Shown in pieces: positions 1-11,210 of a stretch of DNA of 64,000 nucleotides. The notes below the pieces were generated by a model, which saw only the letters and a list, made by a program, of their open reading frames with translations, did not search any database and had not been told where the DNA came from. Source of the stretch: Antedon mediterranea (taxonomy: Eukaryota > Echinodermata > Crinoidea > Comatulida > Antedonidae); contig NC_092676.1 in the NCBI RefSeq assembly GCF_964355755.1, positions 10,896,288-10,960,287 on the forward strand. The letters run 5' to 3'. The position numbers and the translations under genes are program-made. The first letter of the stretch is position 1, and each line of letters begins with the position of its first letter.

Positions 1-23
1 AATCAATAATAATTGTTTTGAAG

Positions 24-92
24 GAGGTTTGCGCAGCTTTTTTTGGTGTTTGCGCAGTGTTTGCGCAGTGTTTGCGCAGTTTGCGCAGTTTA
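24..92. repeat. Short tandem repeat, unit about GTTTGCGCA
   Basis: The 9-11 base unit GTTTGCGCA(GT) recurs about five times. It is a small minisatellite and explains the 102-residue open frame that runs through it. Confidence 0.8.
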
Positions 93-1313
93 GCAATACC
101 CCCAAAATTGTAAAGGGTCTAAACACGATTTGTATGATATTGCTACTAAAATCATATGGATCCTGTGTACTAGGTTTACATCCAACCCGCAAATTTCAGC
201 GAAAGTCTCCTTTTCCTGGAAAGATATGCAAGCTGTGTTACCATCGTTTTCCTGAACCCTATTTAGGTTCATTTACTTTCAGTCATATTTCTTCTTTAAA
301 TCGATCGGTTTTTTTTTCTCCATATCGGCAACAATAGCTTTTTCACTATCAGACAAAATACACAACTTTTTTATTCTGTACCCAATATGAATTAGCATTT
401 CGAAGCACCTACTCCATTTGTGTAGTGGCAAGAGTCCTATAGCTGTAGGCTTCTTCACTTAACATAACTTAACTTAACATACATCGCAGACTAGTTCAAT
501 GTAGGTAATTAAACCAGCCGAATAAACAGCTTCAAAAGTTGTATTTTGATATGGAGTCCATGTTACGTGTACCTACACTTATGAATACTTATTCTCACAC
601 TGGTAACATTCCCTTTTCCAATACAGACGCGTCATGGAAAGGTTTTCTCTTCGTCAAGTTTGCGCGATTGCGGTACATTAATGTGTCAATGAATGCATTT
701 ATTTTAAAACGGCACGTATACGGACATTTAAATCGCTTCCTATATGCAATGTCGCAAATTGTCGCAGCCAAATTTGGTATTAACGTAAAGCTCAAGCTTT
801 GCTCGAAATATTAATGTCAAAATTAGCGCATGAATCGACGCGAATCCAAACTATTTTAGTAGTTTTACTTAAAATATACGATTTTTTGGTATTTTTGGGC
901 TATATTTGGTGCCTTTTAACCCCAAAATAAAGCAATAATGGAAATTTTAAATTTACTGCCTAATATGATTAATAACAGACAACAATTTCATGCAGTATCA
1001 AATCCGTTGCTTTTTTCTAGAAAAAATAACAGCGAATTTATCAAAACTGTTGTTTTTGCTCATTTTTTAAGTGAAATTATGTCATGGTTTATTCAAGTTT
1101 CCATGGTTACAAGACACTATTAAAATTTAAAAAATATAAAATTATTAGTGGATTTGTATAATTTAAGATGTCTTCTCCTAATTCAATATTAAAAAGTTTG
1201 GATTGTCACATTTACCATTTTGGACTTTTGGCACACTTTGAATTGATTCTGGCCCATGTGCGCCGGTGGGTGGAGCTCCACTTTCTATAGTCTATAGGCC
1301 TAGGCCGTATGTT
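93..1313. other. Non-coding, nothing recognised
   Basis: AT-rich sequence. The open frames at 539-814 and 938-1123 have no family resemblance, no convincing splice signals and biased composition. I found no exon here that would continue the minus-strand flavoprotein exon at 4440-4485. Confidence 0.5.
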
Positions 1314-4300
1314 CGCCGTGGTTAGGATTCCGGCACCGGAACTCAACTGCCCAGCGTTAAGGAATCCGACACGCTATTGCGCATGCCCAGATCGAGGTAA
1401 TCGGCGACTCTATACTTCAACAGCGATGGATCATTTCATAGCTACTAGCCTAGATGCCTATAATACGGGATTCACTAATCTAGGCTAGGGCTACCAGTTA
1501 GACGTGACCAGTGGGGCCTATTTATTTTGTAATTAAAAAGTGGTTGCTTCATTCATATATAAACTTCATATCATTATGAATTATATAATTACATGACTAG
1601 TTTATGATTTTTCATAACGCATTACAGGGCCGTAGCCAGGATCTGTCAAGGGGGGGTTCGGACACTAAGTATTTGGGTCACTGTCCCACTGTCACTGTGT
1701 TTCCCTTGTGGCCCGGGCAACAGCCTTAATTTCATACTAAATGTTGTTTCTGCCACTAAATTGAAATTGAGTTCCATTTCATCGTATACCATCCGGACAC
1801 GGAACTTGATAGGCTTAGTCATAAAGTAGTTACAGAGTTGCAGGGCCTTTTATCATTGTTGAATGTTTTGATATTAGCCTAATTGTTAAAACGACCTTCA
1901 CAACCAAAATATTTCTTTGTAATAAAATCTATTTTAAATGGAACGCTACAAAAATAATCCACTGCTTTATCAGAGCATGCATACCTAATAACCAGACAAG
2001 AACATGTCTTTATTACACTTTACTATCAATCTATTTTCATATCACGCAATCCATTTTTCAACAATACAGTAGTATAACAACATTTTGATTGAATAGTGAG
2101 GGATTAGTTACAGTTTGACTTTGGTAAACAATTGGTAATTTACTGAAAATCCAAAATGAACTTGTGTTATAATACAAAAAAAATTATTCAATCAAAGAAA
2201 CGCTCTACTACACATGAGAAATAGATGTCGGTCGATAAACTTCTGACGACGACTAAAACAACGACAATCAGCTAAATGTTAGTAATTTTATTTCATCTCT
2301 GGCTTGTTACATTTTTCATGACACATTACCGGACTTCCCCCTCCTCTCGCAATGAACGACAGTACAGATCCTCCCTATCTAGGCTCGTGTATGTAGCATA
2401 CTATTATTCACAAATTACGCACGCATAGCAGTGTTACTAGAACCATCACAGATTACCTCTAATGGATCAATCATTCACACATGATTTAAAAAATTCATCG
2501 ACAAACGAAATATAGCCTATATTCATTCCTTTTAAATATTAGGCATATTGCCAAGGCTAATAATCGATTTGTCCATAATTATTGCGTTTTGCCGGGGGTT
2601 TTCCATAATCTAAGGCCAATTTTTAGGCCAAATCATAATTGTGCGTATAGTGTTGTATTTCCGATGCGTGTAGTACCCTATTTATCTTCATTTCCGTACG
2701 TTCGTCGTAAATAGGCCGAGTTTCCGTAGTAATTTATAGACGTTCCAAAATTTGAACCGTGTTATACCGGTGACAGAGCAAAGTTTGCTTCTTTCTGCAA
2801 ATTTCCTACCCCATTATTTTCTTTGTTTTATTTGGAGTGTGGTTTAAAACAATACTTTTGTAAAGTTTATAGTGGATAAATGAAAATGAATTTTTGGAAA
2901 ATGTGGTTTTAACATCTGACTTTATTTAGCATTTTTAAATGAATTAAAATTCCAAATTATACAATTTAACCTTTTGCTCAATATATTTATAGCAACTGCT
3001 TCATATTTTTTGTACAACTTTTTAAAATTATTAATTGATAATTAATTTACATTAATTGAGTACAGTTATTAGAATGTATTACCGTACCAAAAGTACCTTA
3101 ATCGGAGACTTCCCCGCGACGTTTGCATTGAACGAAAAAAAATTTATCATAAATTTACGTGCGAGAGTACTATTTGCGGCCATCTAGGGGTGTCATTTAA
3201 CAATTTGCTTGCTCAAATACTCAGTGTCTACAGCCCTGGAGTCTTTGGGCAACCCTCTTAAAATAGTCCTGCGACCGCCCCTGATAGCTCTATCTATATT
3301 TATTTACAGCAATTTGTTGAGGAAACTAAATATATCAATGTAAATAGGTGGTATTGATACAGTTGAGTAGGCCTACGTATCGGCTGGTGGTCTAGAAAAA
3401 AATAATCGAATGCCATAGGCCTAATGTAAACTACAGTACATGATACCATAGATATTATAGTGTAATATATTAAATTCACTATAATCCTCTATGATGATGA
3501 TACACTATACTTCATAGCCACACATAAATATTGTAGGTAACCGCAGCGTTCCATTTTTTGATGTACGTCGGAAGGCTATATACTTTATGCATGCTGACTG
3601 CCAGTGATCGAAACAATTAATAGGTACGCGGTTGTCTAGCGGTGTTCTTTGTACGATTAGTTCGTGCCCAAGCTCGCGTCAATATCATGTTACATCCTGG
3701 GACCAAAAATTCGTATTATTTTTCAGGTGAAAATCGGCAACCAATGAGTTATTCACGAACGAGTTTACAAATTTTTCAATTTACAAACAACCTTTTGTAT
3801 TGTGGGGCACGTATTTGGAGGATTTTCAGAGATGAGGGTGTGGTGAGGTATTGTGGATGTCGGGGATAGGGGTTCGCAGTCGGTTAAGGGGGGGGGGGGG
3901 GTGTCGCTGTAAAGGGGGGTTCGCCCGAACCATAAAAACCCCCCTGGCTACGGGCCTGCATTATACTGTACGGTACATAACAACATGCAATCACAAGTTG
4001 ATTTGTTGACGGCAACAACCGCGTGGATGTGAAAAAACTGTTCGGGAAGTCAGGGTCGCAACGCTAAAAACAGCATTACGATTCTTAGATAGATACTGAT
4101 ACTTATTAATATCATTATGATTATTTTAACGCGTGGCGTAGTATTATTTTAATTATTAATTCATTCATGTATGGCATAGGCCAAGTTTCATCCATCGCTC
4201 TCTCGCTCGCGCAACGACTATCTAGGCTACAGTAAATCCCTATAACACTCCGACTCTCGGCGGTGGTGTGGTGTGTGTGGCACTATTAGCGCAAGCTATA

Positions 4301-4394
4301 ATTCACTTCCCAGAGCTCTGGGCATGCGCAATAGCGTGTCGGATTCCCTAACGGTGGGCAGTTGAGTTCCGGTGCCGGATTCCTAACCACGGCG
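1314..4394. mobile_element. Outer DNA transposon-like element with 78-bp terminal inverted repeats
   Basis: Bases 1314-1391 and 4317-4394 are inverted copies of one another with only a few mismatches, beginning CGCCGTGGTTAGGA and ending in GCATGCCCAGA. The heptamer GTATGTT lies directly before the left end (1307-1313) and two bases beyond the right end (4397-4403), so it may be a target duplication. Without the nested insert at 1625-3958 the element is about 740 bp and has no coding capacity, so it is a non-autonomous (MITE-like) element. It lies in the first intron of the minus-strand flavoprotein gene whose exon is at 4440-4485. The superfamily is not clear. Confidence 0.7.
1625..3958. mobile_element. 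Nested 2.3-kb non-autonomous hAT-like DNA element
   Basis: The ends are inverted: the left begins CAGGGCCGTAGCCAGG and the right reads CCTGGCTACGGGCCTG. The pentamer CATTA flanks both sides (1620-1624 and 3959-3963) as a target duplication. CAGGG-type termini are typical of the hAT superfamily. A 5-bp duplication fits only some hAT groups, so the class is inference. No transposase frame is visible inside; the 75-residue frame at 3642-3869 is not recognisable. A run of 14 G (3888-3901) lies near the right end. The element is inserted inside the element at 1314-4394. Confidence 0.7.
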
Positions 4395-4439
4395 TAGTAT
4401 GTTTGCCGCAAAATATCAAATTTTCCCAAATATACTTAC

Positions 4440-4485
4440 CGCTTATTCCTCCTCCGACCACTACAATGTCTTTGTGATGAGCCAT
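4440..4485 (-). CDS. First coding exon of an FAD/NAD(P)-binding flavoprotein (partial gene)
   Basis: On the minus strand an ATG at 4485 opens 15 codons plus one base, reading MAHHKDIVVVGGGIS, and stops at a consensus donor (G|GTAAGT) at 4440. A short N-terminal beta strand running into GGGIS is the start of the Rossmann dinucleotide-binding motif (GxGxxG, with the next exon supplying the last Gly). It is typical of protoporphyrinogen oxidase, amine oxidases, renalase-like and other FAD oxidoreductases. The exon is phase 1. No second exon was found at 1-1313, so the rest of the gene should lie outside the window. The mobile elements at 1314-4394 sit in intron 1, 46 bases from the exon. Which flavoenzyme it is cannot be told from 15 residues. 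Confidence 0.6.
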
Positions 4486-4836
4486 CAGTAATCAAACTTA
4501 ATCGGTCAACTTATCGCCAATATAATAGGGTTGTTTATATTCCACAACTCTACAGATCACACATAGAGCGATGCAAAGCGAATGTATTTTTTAATAACTG
4601 TCAATAACTCAATACAACAACATGGAAATCAAAGCAACAACGAACAACGCCAGTCCATGAGGGCGCACTGGCGTATGACATGGCTAAAAAGTACCTTTGC
4701 TAAATAAATAAAAACCAAAGAACTTATAACTTCTGGCACTAGTTCCGTTTCGCACCTGTCATTTATTTTGACTCAACATTTGTGAAGTAACTTTTTCGTG
4801 AGTACCATTAAGTGTCACTTATAAACTTGTTTCGTC
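4486..4836 (-). other. Presumed 5' flank of the flavoprotein gene
   Basis: This stretch lies upstream of the minus-strand ATG at 4485. It should hold the 5' UTR and promoter, but no TATA box or other defined element can be picked out. Confidence 0.3.
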
Positions 4837-6965
4837 ATGCATTGCAGAGAACGAATAAAATCGGTCCTTGATATATTAATTAGTGAACAACAGAAAGGAT
4901 TTATTAATGGGAGATATATAGGCGAAAATACAAGACTTATGTATGATATTATTCAAATTTGTAAAAAGAAGAAAATTCCTGGTCTGCTTTTACTGATAGA
5001 CTTTGAAAAAGCGTTCGACTGCATTTCTCACACATTTGTTAACTGCGTTCTTAAACATTTTAACTTCGGACAATCCATTAAAAAATGGGTGAACGTACTA
5101 TATAAAGATGCAAAATCCTCAGTTCTCCGAATCATTCTTAATCGAAAGAGGATGTAGACAAGGGGATAGGTTCAGTCCCTACCTGTTTCTTCTTTGCGCA
5201 GAAATTTTATCCTCAATGATATCTGAAAATAAACAAATTAAAGGAATATCAATTGCAAATCATGAGTATCGATTATCTCAGTATGCGGACGACACTGTAT
5301 TGTTTCTTGACGGTAAAGAAAAGTCAATGCACGAAGCATTTAAGACTCTCGACGTATTTTACAAAATGTCCGGGCTAAAAGTGAATGTGAACAAAACAAA
5401 TGCTGTCTGGGTTGGCTCGTTTAAAGACCGAGGTGACTCAATGATGCGAAAACTATAATATAAAATGGATCAAACATGGAGAACCTTTTGAATCATTGGG
5501 TATTCGCTTCAGTACAAATTTAAATAAAATGATAGATTTGAACTATGAAGACGTATATAAATCAATAAAAAATACAATGAGACATTGGTCAAAAAGAAAC
5601 TTAACTGTTTTGTTGGGAAGAATCACGGTAGTTAAGTCTTTATTACTGTCCAAACTTACCTATATCCTTTCGACATTACCCGATCCCCCTGAAAATGTAA
5701 CAAAATCACTTAAGTCAGAACTATATCGTTTCATATGGAAAGGGGTGAATAGAATATCCAGAGATCAACTTATACAAGAAAATAAATTTGGAGGCTTACG
5801 AATGGTCGATATAAACGCATATATTCAATCGGTAAAAATCACGTGGGTTAGACGGTAAGTAACGTCCAATGAGACGGGATGGGCTCTTTTAGTTCCACTC
5901 GTGTTGAATATTCATAAAACTTGGCTCATAGAAGGCGGATCATCGAAATTAATCAAACTAGCGAAGGTTAAGCCTTACAATGCATTTTGGCTGAATGTAA
6001 TAAAGGCGTGGTGCGTATTTGTGAAACACAACACTCCTATGAGCACCGAATCGATATGTAGACAAACAGTCTGGATGAATGACAATATTAAAGTCGGCGG
6101 AGAAAGTATCTACAGTATTATAAAAACTGGAGCAATCATGGGGTGAATTTTATAAATGATTTAGTTGATAGACATGGAATAACTCAATTAAAACAACTTA
6201 GTAAACATCATAATCATCAACTTTCTTCAATATGAAGGCCTAATACATGCGGTCAGACAACATACGTCTTTATATCAAATTTCTCCAAAAGGAAAAATAA
6301 ATAGCCCACTACTACCTTTTAACCTTAGCGTAGTAATAAAAAATAAAAAAGGATCAAAGCTAATTTATAATCAACTCTAGAAAAAAACAATCGAAAGCTA
6401 AAATTAAGTGGGAGAAGGCATTGGATACTTTATATGTTGATAAAGAGTGGGAAATTATTAATACCATGTTTTTCTCACTTACTATGTCCACACCACAAAT
6501 CTGGTTTCAATATAAAATTGTGCATAGAATTTTAGGTAATAACTCCTTTTTGTATAAAATTGGGAAATTGACTCACCTTTATGTGCTTTATGTAAAGCAG
6601 AAACAGAAACCTTAATACATATTTTTGCACAATGCTGTAAAATTAAAATATTTTGGAGAAAGATTAAACAATGGTTGAAATCATATTTTAATATAAATGT
6701 AATTATCAACCCAGAATTATGCCTTTTTGGAGTTAGAAAAAAAACATTTAAAGCCCTAAATACTATTTTACTAATTTGTAGACACTACATATATAGCTGT
6801 AAAATGAGAAAAATTAAGCCTAATATTGCTTGATTCGTGAATGAGATTAAGTTACACGTTAGGCCTAAACAAGAAGAATTTATTTTGAAAACTAAAGGGG
6901 AGCATCATACTTATTTAAACAAATGGAGTCCTTTCTTGGAAAAACATGAACTTATTGACTGGTAA
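4837..6965 (+). pseudogene. Degraded L1/Tx1-like LINE reverse transcriptase (5'-truncated)
   Basis: Broken frames at 4837-5157, 5108-5458, 5496-5858, 5901-6146 and 6421-6615, followed by an unlabelled stretch to 6965, read collinearly as a LINE ORF2 C-terminal half. Recognisable blocks are EQQKGFINGR, the first catalytic Asp block LIDFEKAFD, GCRQGDRFSPYLF and the QYADDTVLFL catalytic box. After these come the thumb and C-terminal region with Tx1/L1-style spacing; QGDxxSP is the form used by the L1/Tx1 clade. Endonuclease and ORF1 are absent. There are at least four frameshifts or stops, so the copy is dead. Confidence 0.85.
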
Positions 6966-7340
6966 CTTTGCATTAAAAATAAAAAAGGACTTAGTACTGT
7001 TTTTTATATAATGTTTTTTTAATCTTGAATTATTTATAGAACTTTTATCATCTGTTTATTTAGTAAGTAATAACTATTTATTTGAATAAGAAAGTTTTAT
7101 GTTTAATTAAATAATTTTTTTGTGGAAATATGCTAAAAAAAAAAAAAATGACAACAAATTATTTATAGACTTTGTTTTTAAGAGAAAAGAAAAAGTAGAC
7201 TTATATTTATTACATTATGAAATTATTTATATTTTGTTCTTAAGAGAAATGCATATTGTGTATTACTATTAATAAGAAAGTGTTATTATTTTAAGCTATT
7301 TTTTAAATTAAAATATAAAAGTGTTCAATAAAAAAAAAAT
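4837..7340 (+). mobile_element. 5'-truncated L1/Tx1-like non-LTR retrotransposon
   Basis: The element runs from the truncated reverse transcriptase into an AT-rich 3' UTR and ends in AATAAA followed by an A-rich run near 7327-7340, as expected for an L1-type poly(A) tail. No clear target-site duplication was found, so the 5' end is approximate. Confidence 0.7.
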
Positions 7341-7754
7341 AAATCCTTTAAACTGATGAATTTACAGACGTGTTTCTCGCAAATCGTCTCGAGAATCGCA
7401 TACTCCCAGGAATATATATATATATATAAACCTTATTTAGACACGAAACTGATGTGCAGTACAATTCGTTCAATCAATATTGATTGTTTTTACACAAGTT
7501 CGTGATACTGTATTACAAAAAAAAAAAAATCAACACCATATAAATGCGACAGAAACAAAAAAAATTGAAATTGAAAAGAAACAAAATTACAGCAGAATCT
7601 CCTTCATCTGACACCTCTATTTATGGTACACCATACCGGTACTTCCCGTGTAAACGGAAACCCTTATCGAAGTGTATAATTTATGGGAATTCTACTGTAA
7701 TACATAATAAATCTTTTTGATTTGTATGTACACCATCGTAGATACCCTTATGTT
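7341..7754. other. Interval between two opposed LINE 3' ends
   Basis: It includes a short (AT)n tract near 7410-7428 and A/T homopolymers. Part of it (about 7520-7754) is probably the 3' UTR and tail of the minus-strand LINE that follows. Confidence 0.5.
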
Positions 7755-10120
7755 TTACAATGCATTTTTCAGATACTTTTTAAACAACTTAACTGAATTT
7801 GGAAGGGTATCAACATTGAGACTATTCCATATAATTGCTCCACGATAAGACAGACTTCGTTTTTTTAAATCAGTTTTTGGCTTCGGGATGAATAGATGTG
7901 TATCACTGTGCCTTAGATTATAATTTATATCATTGTATGTAAATACATTATTTAGGTAAGGTGGGGCATTATCTGTCAAAACCTTATATATAACCATACA
8001 ACATTCATATCTATCTTGATAAAATAAAGGTGACCAATTAATTTGTCTTAGTGCCTCACTACTAGGTTTGTCCCATGTTAGACCACATACGATTCAAGCT
8101 GTTCTGTTTTGGATAGTTTGAACTCTTTTCATTAGAGTTTGACTACTATTTCCCCAAATTATGTTACAATAGCTCAAGTAAGGTATTACAATAGAGTTTG
8201 CAATATGTTTTAATATGTTTTGTGGAAAATAATAGCTACATCGTCTGAGCATACCCAATTCATTTAGAGCTTTACCTTGAATGTATTCAATCTGATTTTT
8301 CCATGATAAATGTTCGTCTATTATGATACCGAGATGTTTGCAATATCGAACGCGTGGTACAACATCGTTATCTATATTAACTGATCTATTTTTTTCTTTG
8401 GTGGTTGCCAATCGGTTTGTCGATCCGATCAACATGAACTCGGATTTAGAGACATTTAGACTCAATTTATTATTTTTTAGCCAATCGTCGATTTGTATAA
8501 GTTCTTCATTTATACTTTGGTATATTTCATTTTCATTTTTTGAAGAATAATAAATTATACAGGGAAAAATTTCATTTTAAAATTTTGTTTAGCAATATTG
8601 CGAATCAAACTGATTTTTTAGTCGAGAATCATAGTTTTCTATCGTATTTTTTGCTACACAATTGTAGAAATGTGTAGCAAGAAGGTTGTTTTGTATAGCT
8701 TTTTGCTATGCTACACTGGCGAAATTATTCCCTGTTATAGTATCGTCAGCATACATACTTATTTTACATTTGTTTGCAACTTTCGATAGGTCATTTATAT
8801 ATAAGAGGAAAGCAAGTGGGCCCACGATTGACCCCTGAGGCACTCCACATTGGATGTGTGTATAGTCAGACAATGTATTATTTACATTTGTGAATTGCTT
8901 TCGCTCAGACAGATAGCTCTCGAACCATTTTAAAACATATTTACTTAAACCATAAAGTCTCAATTTGCTTAATACTGTAGTATGTTATGGTTTACCGTAT
9001 CAAAGGCCTTTTTAAAATCTAGTAAACAGATTCCGACCAGCTTACCCTCGTCTATTGCACTATACCAGTCTTCCGTCACTTTTGTAAGTGCAGTAGATGT
9101 TGAGTATAATGGTCGAAAACCTGATTGATTTATACATAACAGATTATTATTATTCAAAAAACCATAAAGTTGATTAAAAACGACTCGTTCAATTATTTTT
9201 GAAAGTATAGGTAGGACGGAAATGGGACGATAATTATTAGGGTTAGTTTTTTCACCATTCTTAAAAATTGGCGTGACCTTTGCTATTTTCCACGTATTTG
9301 GGAATTTACATGTTGTGAAAGAGTGATTTATGATTCTTGTAATTGTTGGGGATATAATCGGGGCAGACAGTTTTAGAATGCCCGGTGGTAAGTTATCATG
9401 ACCAGTGGCTTTGTTTTTTGAAAGATTACTTAAGTATTTATATACAAATTCACATGTGATGTGTTCGAATTCAAAATTATTTTCGGTGAAAGCATCGATT
9501 TCATCATAATTTATATCATTTATCGGCTCATGTATTTGTGATGCAAGATTTGAACCTATATTTGAGAAAAATGTATTAATTTCATTTGCGATGTCCTTAG
9601 CTTTATAGAGGACATCGCCATTATCATTGCAAATTGTTTGAATAGTTTGAGTTTTCTTTTTTGACGATATAATATATTTTATGGTATCCCATGTTTTTTT
9701 TACATCCTTTTTATTTTCTTTTACACTTTCTTTAATAAAATTAGCTTTACTTTTACGTATTAATTTATTGCACATATTTCTATACTTTCTGTACCTTTTC
9801 CAGAGTGATTCATTTTTAGAATGTTTACATTCTCTTTTGAGTTTATCTCTTTCTCTCATATTTTCAATTACATCATCAGAGAGCCAAGAAGCTGTTTTTT
9901 TACGTACCCTGTGTTTTTTCCAAGGAGCATGTTTATCTAAAATGTTGGTTAGTGTAGTTTCGAGAAGTTTGGCACTCTGACTTACGTCGCCACTGGCGGT
10001 AATACCATTCCAATTTACCATTAATAAATCGTTTAAAAAACTGTCTTCATTACATTTTTTAAAGTTTCGTGTCATTTTATAATTATGATCCTGTTTAATA
10101 ATTTTATTTGTTTTATTGGA
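7755..10120 (-). pseudogene. Degraded CR1/L2-like LINE reverse transcriptase, minus strand
   Basis: Read on the minus strand from about 10120, the pieces are collinear: 10075-8969 (linker and palm with NYRPISVLPILSKIIERV, SGFRPLYSTSTAL and LDFKKAFDTVNH), 8963-8706 (GVPQGSIVGPLAFLLYINDL and MYADDT), 8465-8094 (the KHLGIIIDEHLSW block and thumb) and 7997-7755 (C-terminal NLRHSDTHLF block). The copy lacks the endonuclease, so it is 5'-truncated. It has a frameshift near 8966, an insertion directly behind the catalytic YADDT box (see 8560-8734) and a break near 8093. The family belongs to the CR1/L2/Jockey group by its GVPQGS motif. Confidence 0.88.
8560..8734. mobile_element. 175-bp MITE inserted in the LINE reverse transcriptase
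   Basis: The ends are inverted repeats of 14 bases with one mismatch (CAGGGAAAAATTTC against CAGGGAATAATTTC). They are flanked by the 5-bp duplication TTATA (8555-8559 and 8735-8739). A perfect 8-bp internal stem, GCTACACA at 8653-8660 against TGTGTAGC at 8671-8678, lies in the interior. Removing the insert and one TTATA copy brings the two halves of the LINE frame back into register just after YADDT, which independently confirms both boundaries. The 5-bp duplication and CAGGG termini match the larger element at 1625-3958. Confidence 0.9.
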
Positions 10121-10139
10121 ATCTTTATAAAAGGTAGCC

Positions 10140-10260
10140 GATCACTCCGGCCGCGCTTCACTCCGGCCGCCGTATCAGTTTAGCGCGATGTTATGCACTC
10201 CGGCCGCTATTCAATTCGACTTCCTGTGCAAAGGGACCGTTGGTATGGAGCGCCCATATC
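10140..10260. repeat. GGCCGC-rich segment, possible diverged transposon end
   Basis: CTCCGGCCGC occurs three times in about 70 bases within otherwise AT-rich DNA, followed by TATGGAGCGCC. The spacing of paired GGCCGC boxes followed by a TATGGARCGCC block resembles the terminal repeat of the elements at 28227 and 58716, so this may be a distant relative. No matching right end was found. Confidence 0.35.
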
Positions 10261-10546
10261 TACGTTTTCTATACTGTTCTTGGTGAATTTAAATGGAACT
10301 ACAGGGTAGTTGAATATTTATTAGCAACAACTTTACTTTTTTCATTAACAATAACATTCAAAGAAGTTGGAACTGCTTTTTCTTTCAAACTAAACTTAAC
10401 TTAACTTTTTCCTTTCAAATAATCAAATACCCGTCTAATTAATGCTTGAATAATAATATTTAATTTCTTTCTATGTACATTTTATAGCTTTACATTTATT
10501 AACATTAAAAATTAGTTAAAAACCTTATTTTTATAACACTTTATCT

Positions 10547-10790
10547 TGCCATACCCATACTTACTAATTATAGTTAATAACAATATGTATTAATTAATTA
10601 ATTTCAAATAATCAATTATTATTGATGTTTGTTATAGTTAATAACAATATTTACAATATTAATTTATTTATTTCAAATAATCAATTATTATTGATGTTTG
10701 TTATAGTTAATAACAATATTTACAATATTAATTTATTTATTTCAAATAATCAATTATCCGTATAATTAATGTTTGAATAACAATATTTAG
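10547..10790. repeat. 69-bp tandem repeat, about three units
   Basis: TTTCAAATAATCAATTAT recurs at 10602, 10671 and 10740, giving a 69-bp period. The units include TTGATGTTTGTTATAGTTAA. It is non-coding. Confidence 0.8.
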
Positions 10791-10839
10791 TTTCTTTCTA
10801 TATACATTTTATGTTTAATGCTAGTACCCCATAAAAAAT

Positions 10840-10935
10840 GAGATCGAGATCCCGATCGGGATGCGGTGGAATCCCACCGGGATGGGGCCATCCCGGTGGG
10901 ATTTGACGATTCCACCGGGACGGGACCGGGACACA
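10840..10935. repeat. GC-rich hairpin cluster
   Basis: A perfect 15-bp inverted repeat separated by only two bases lies at 10871-10885 and 10888-10902 (arm ATCCCACCGGGATGG). Partial copies of CCACCGGGA surround it. It is a sharp GC island in an AT-rich context and would form a strong stem in RNA or single-stranded DNA. Confidence 0.75.
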
Positions 10936-11210
10936 TATACATGTCGATGTGTTGATGAGATATTGATATAAATCGGCTTTTAAAAATGAAATAACACTAA
11001 TATTTGTAGATGAATATGAAGTGGACACGTATACATTATGTTGATGTGTATATTGATATACATCGACTTTTAAAATTTAAATAACACTAAAATTTGTAGA
11101 TGAATATGACGTGGACACGTACATTATATTGATGAGAAATTGATATAAATCGACTTTTAAAAGTGAAATAACACTAATATTTGTAGATGATATGACATTT
11201 ATGTTGATGT
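10930..11210. repeat. 90-bp tandem repeat, about three units
   Basis: GTGGACACGT recurs at 11021 and 11111, with the surrounding TTGATATAAATCGACTTTTA and AATAACACTAA blocks repeated in step. The period is about 90 bp. Confidence 0.75.

Noticed and set aside
9681-9980. 99-residue Leu/Ser-rich plus-strand frame
   Set aside because: Antisense of the Lys-rich linker of the minus-strand LINE.
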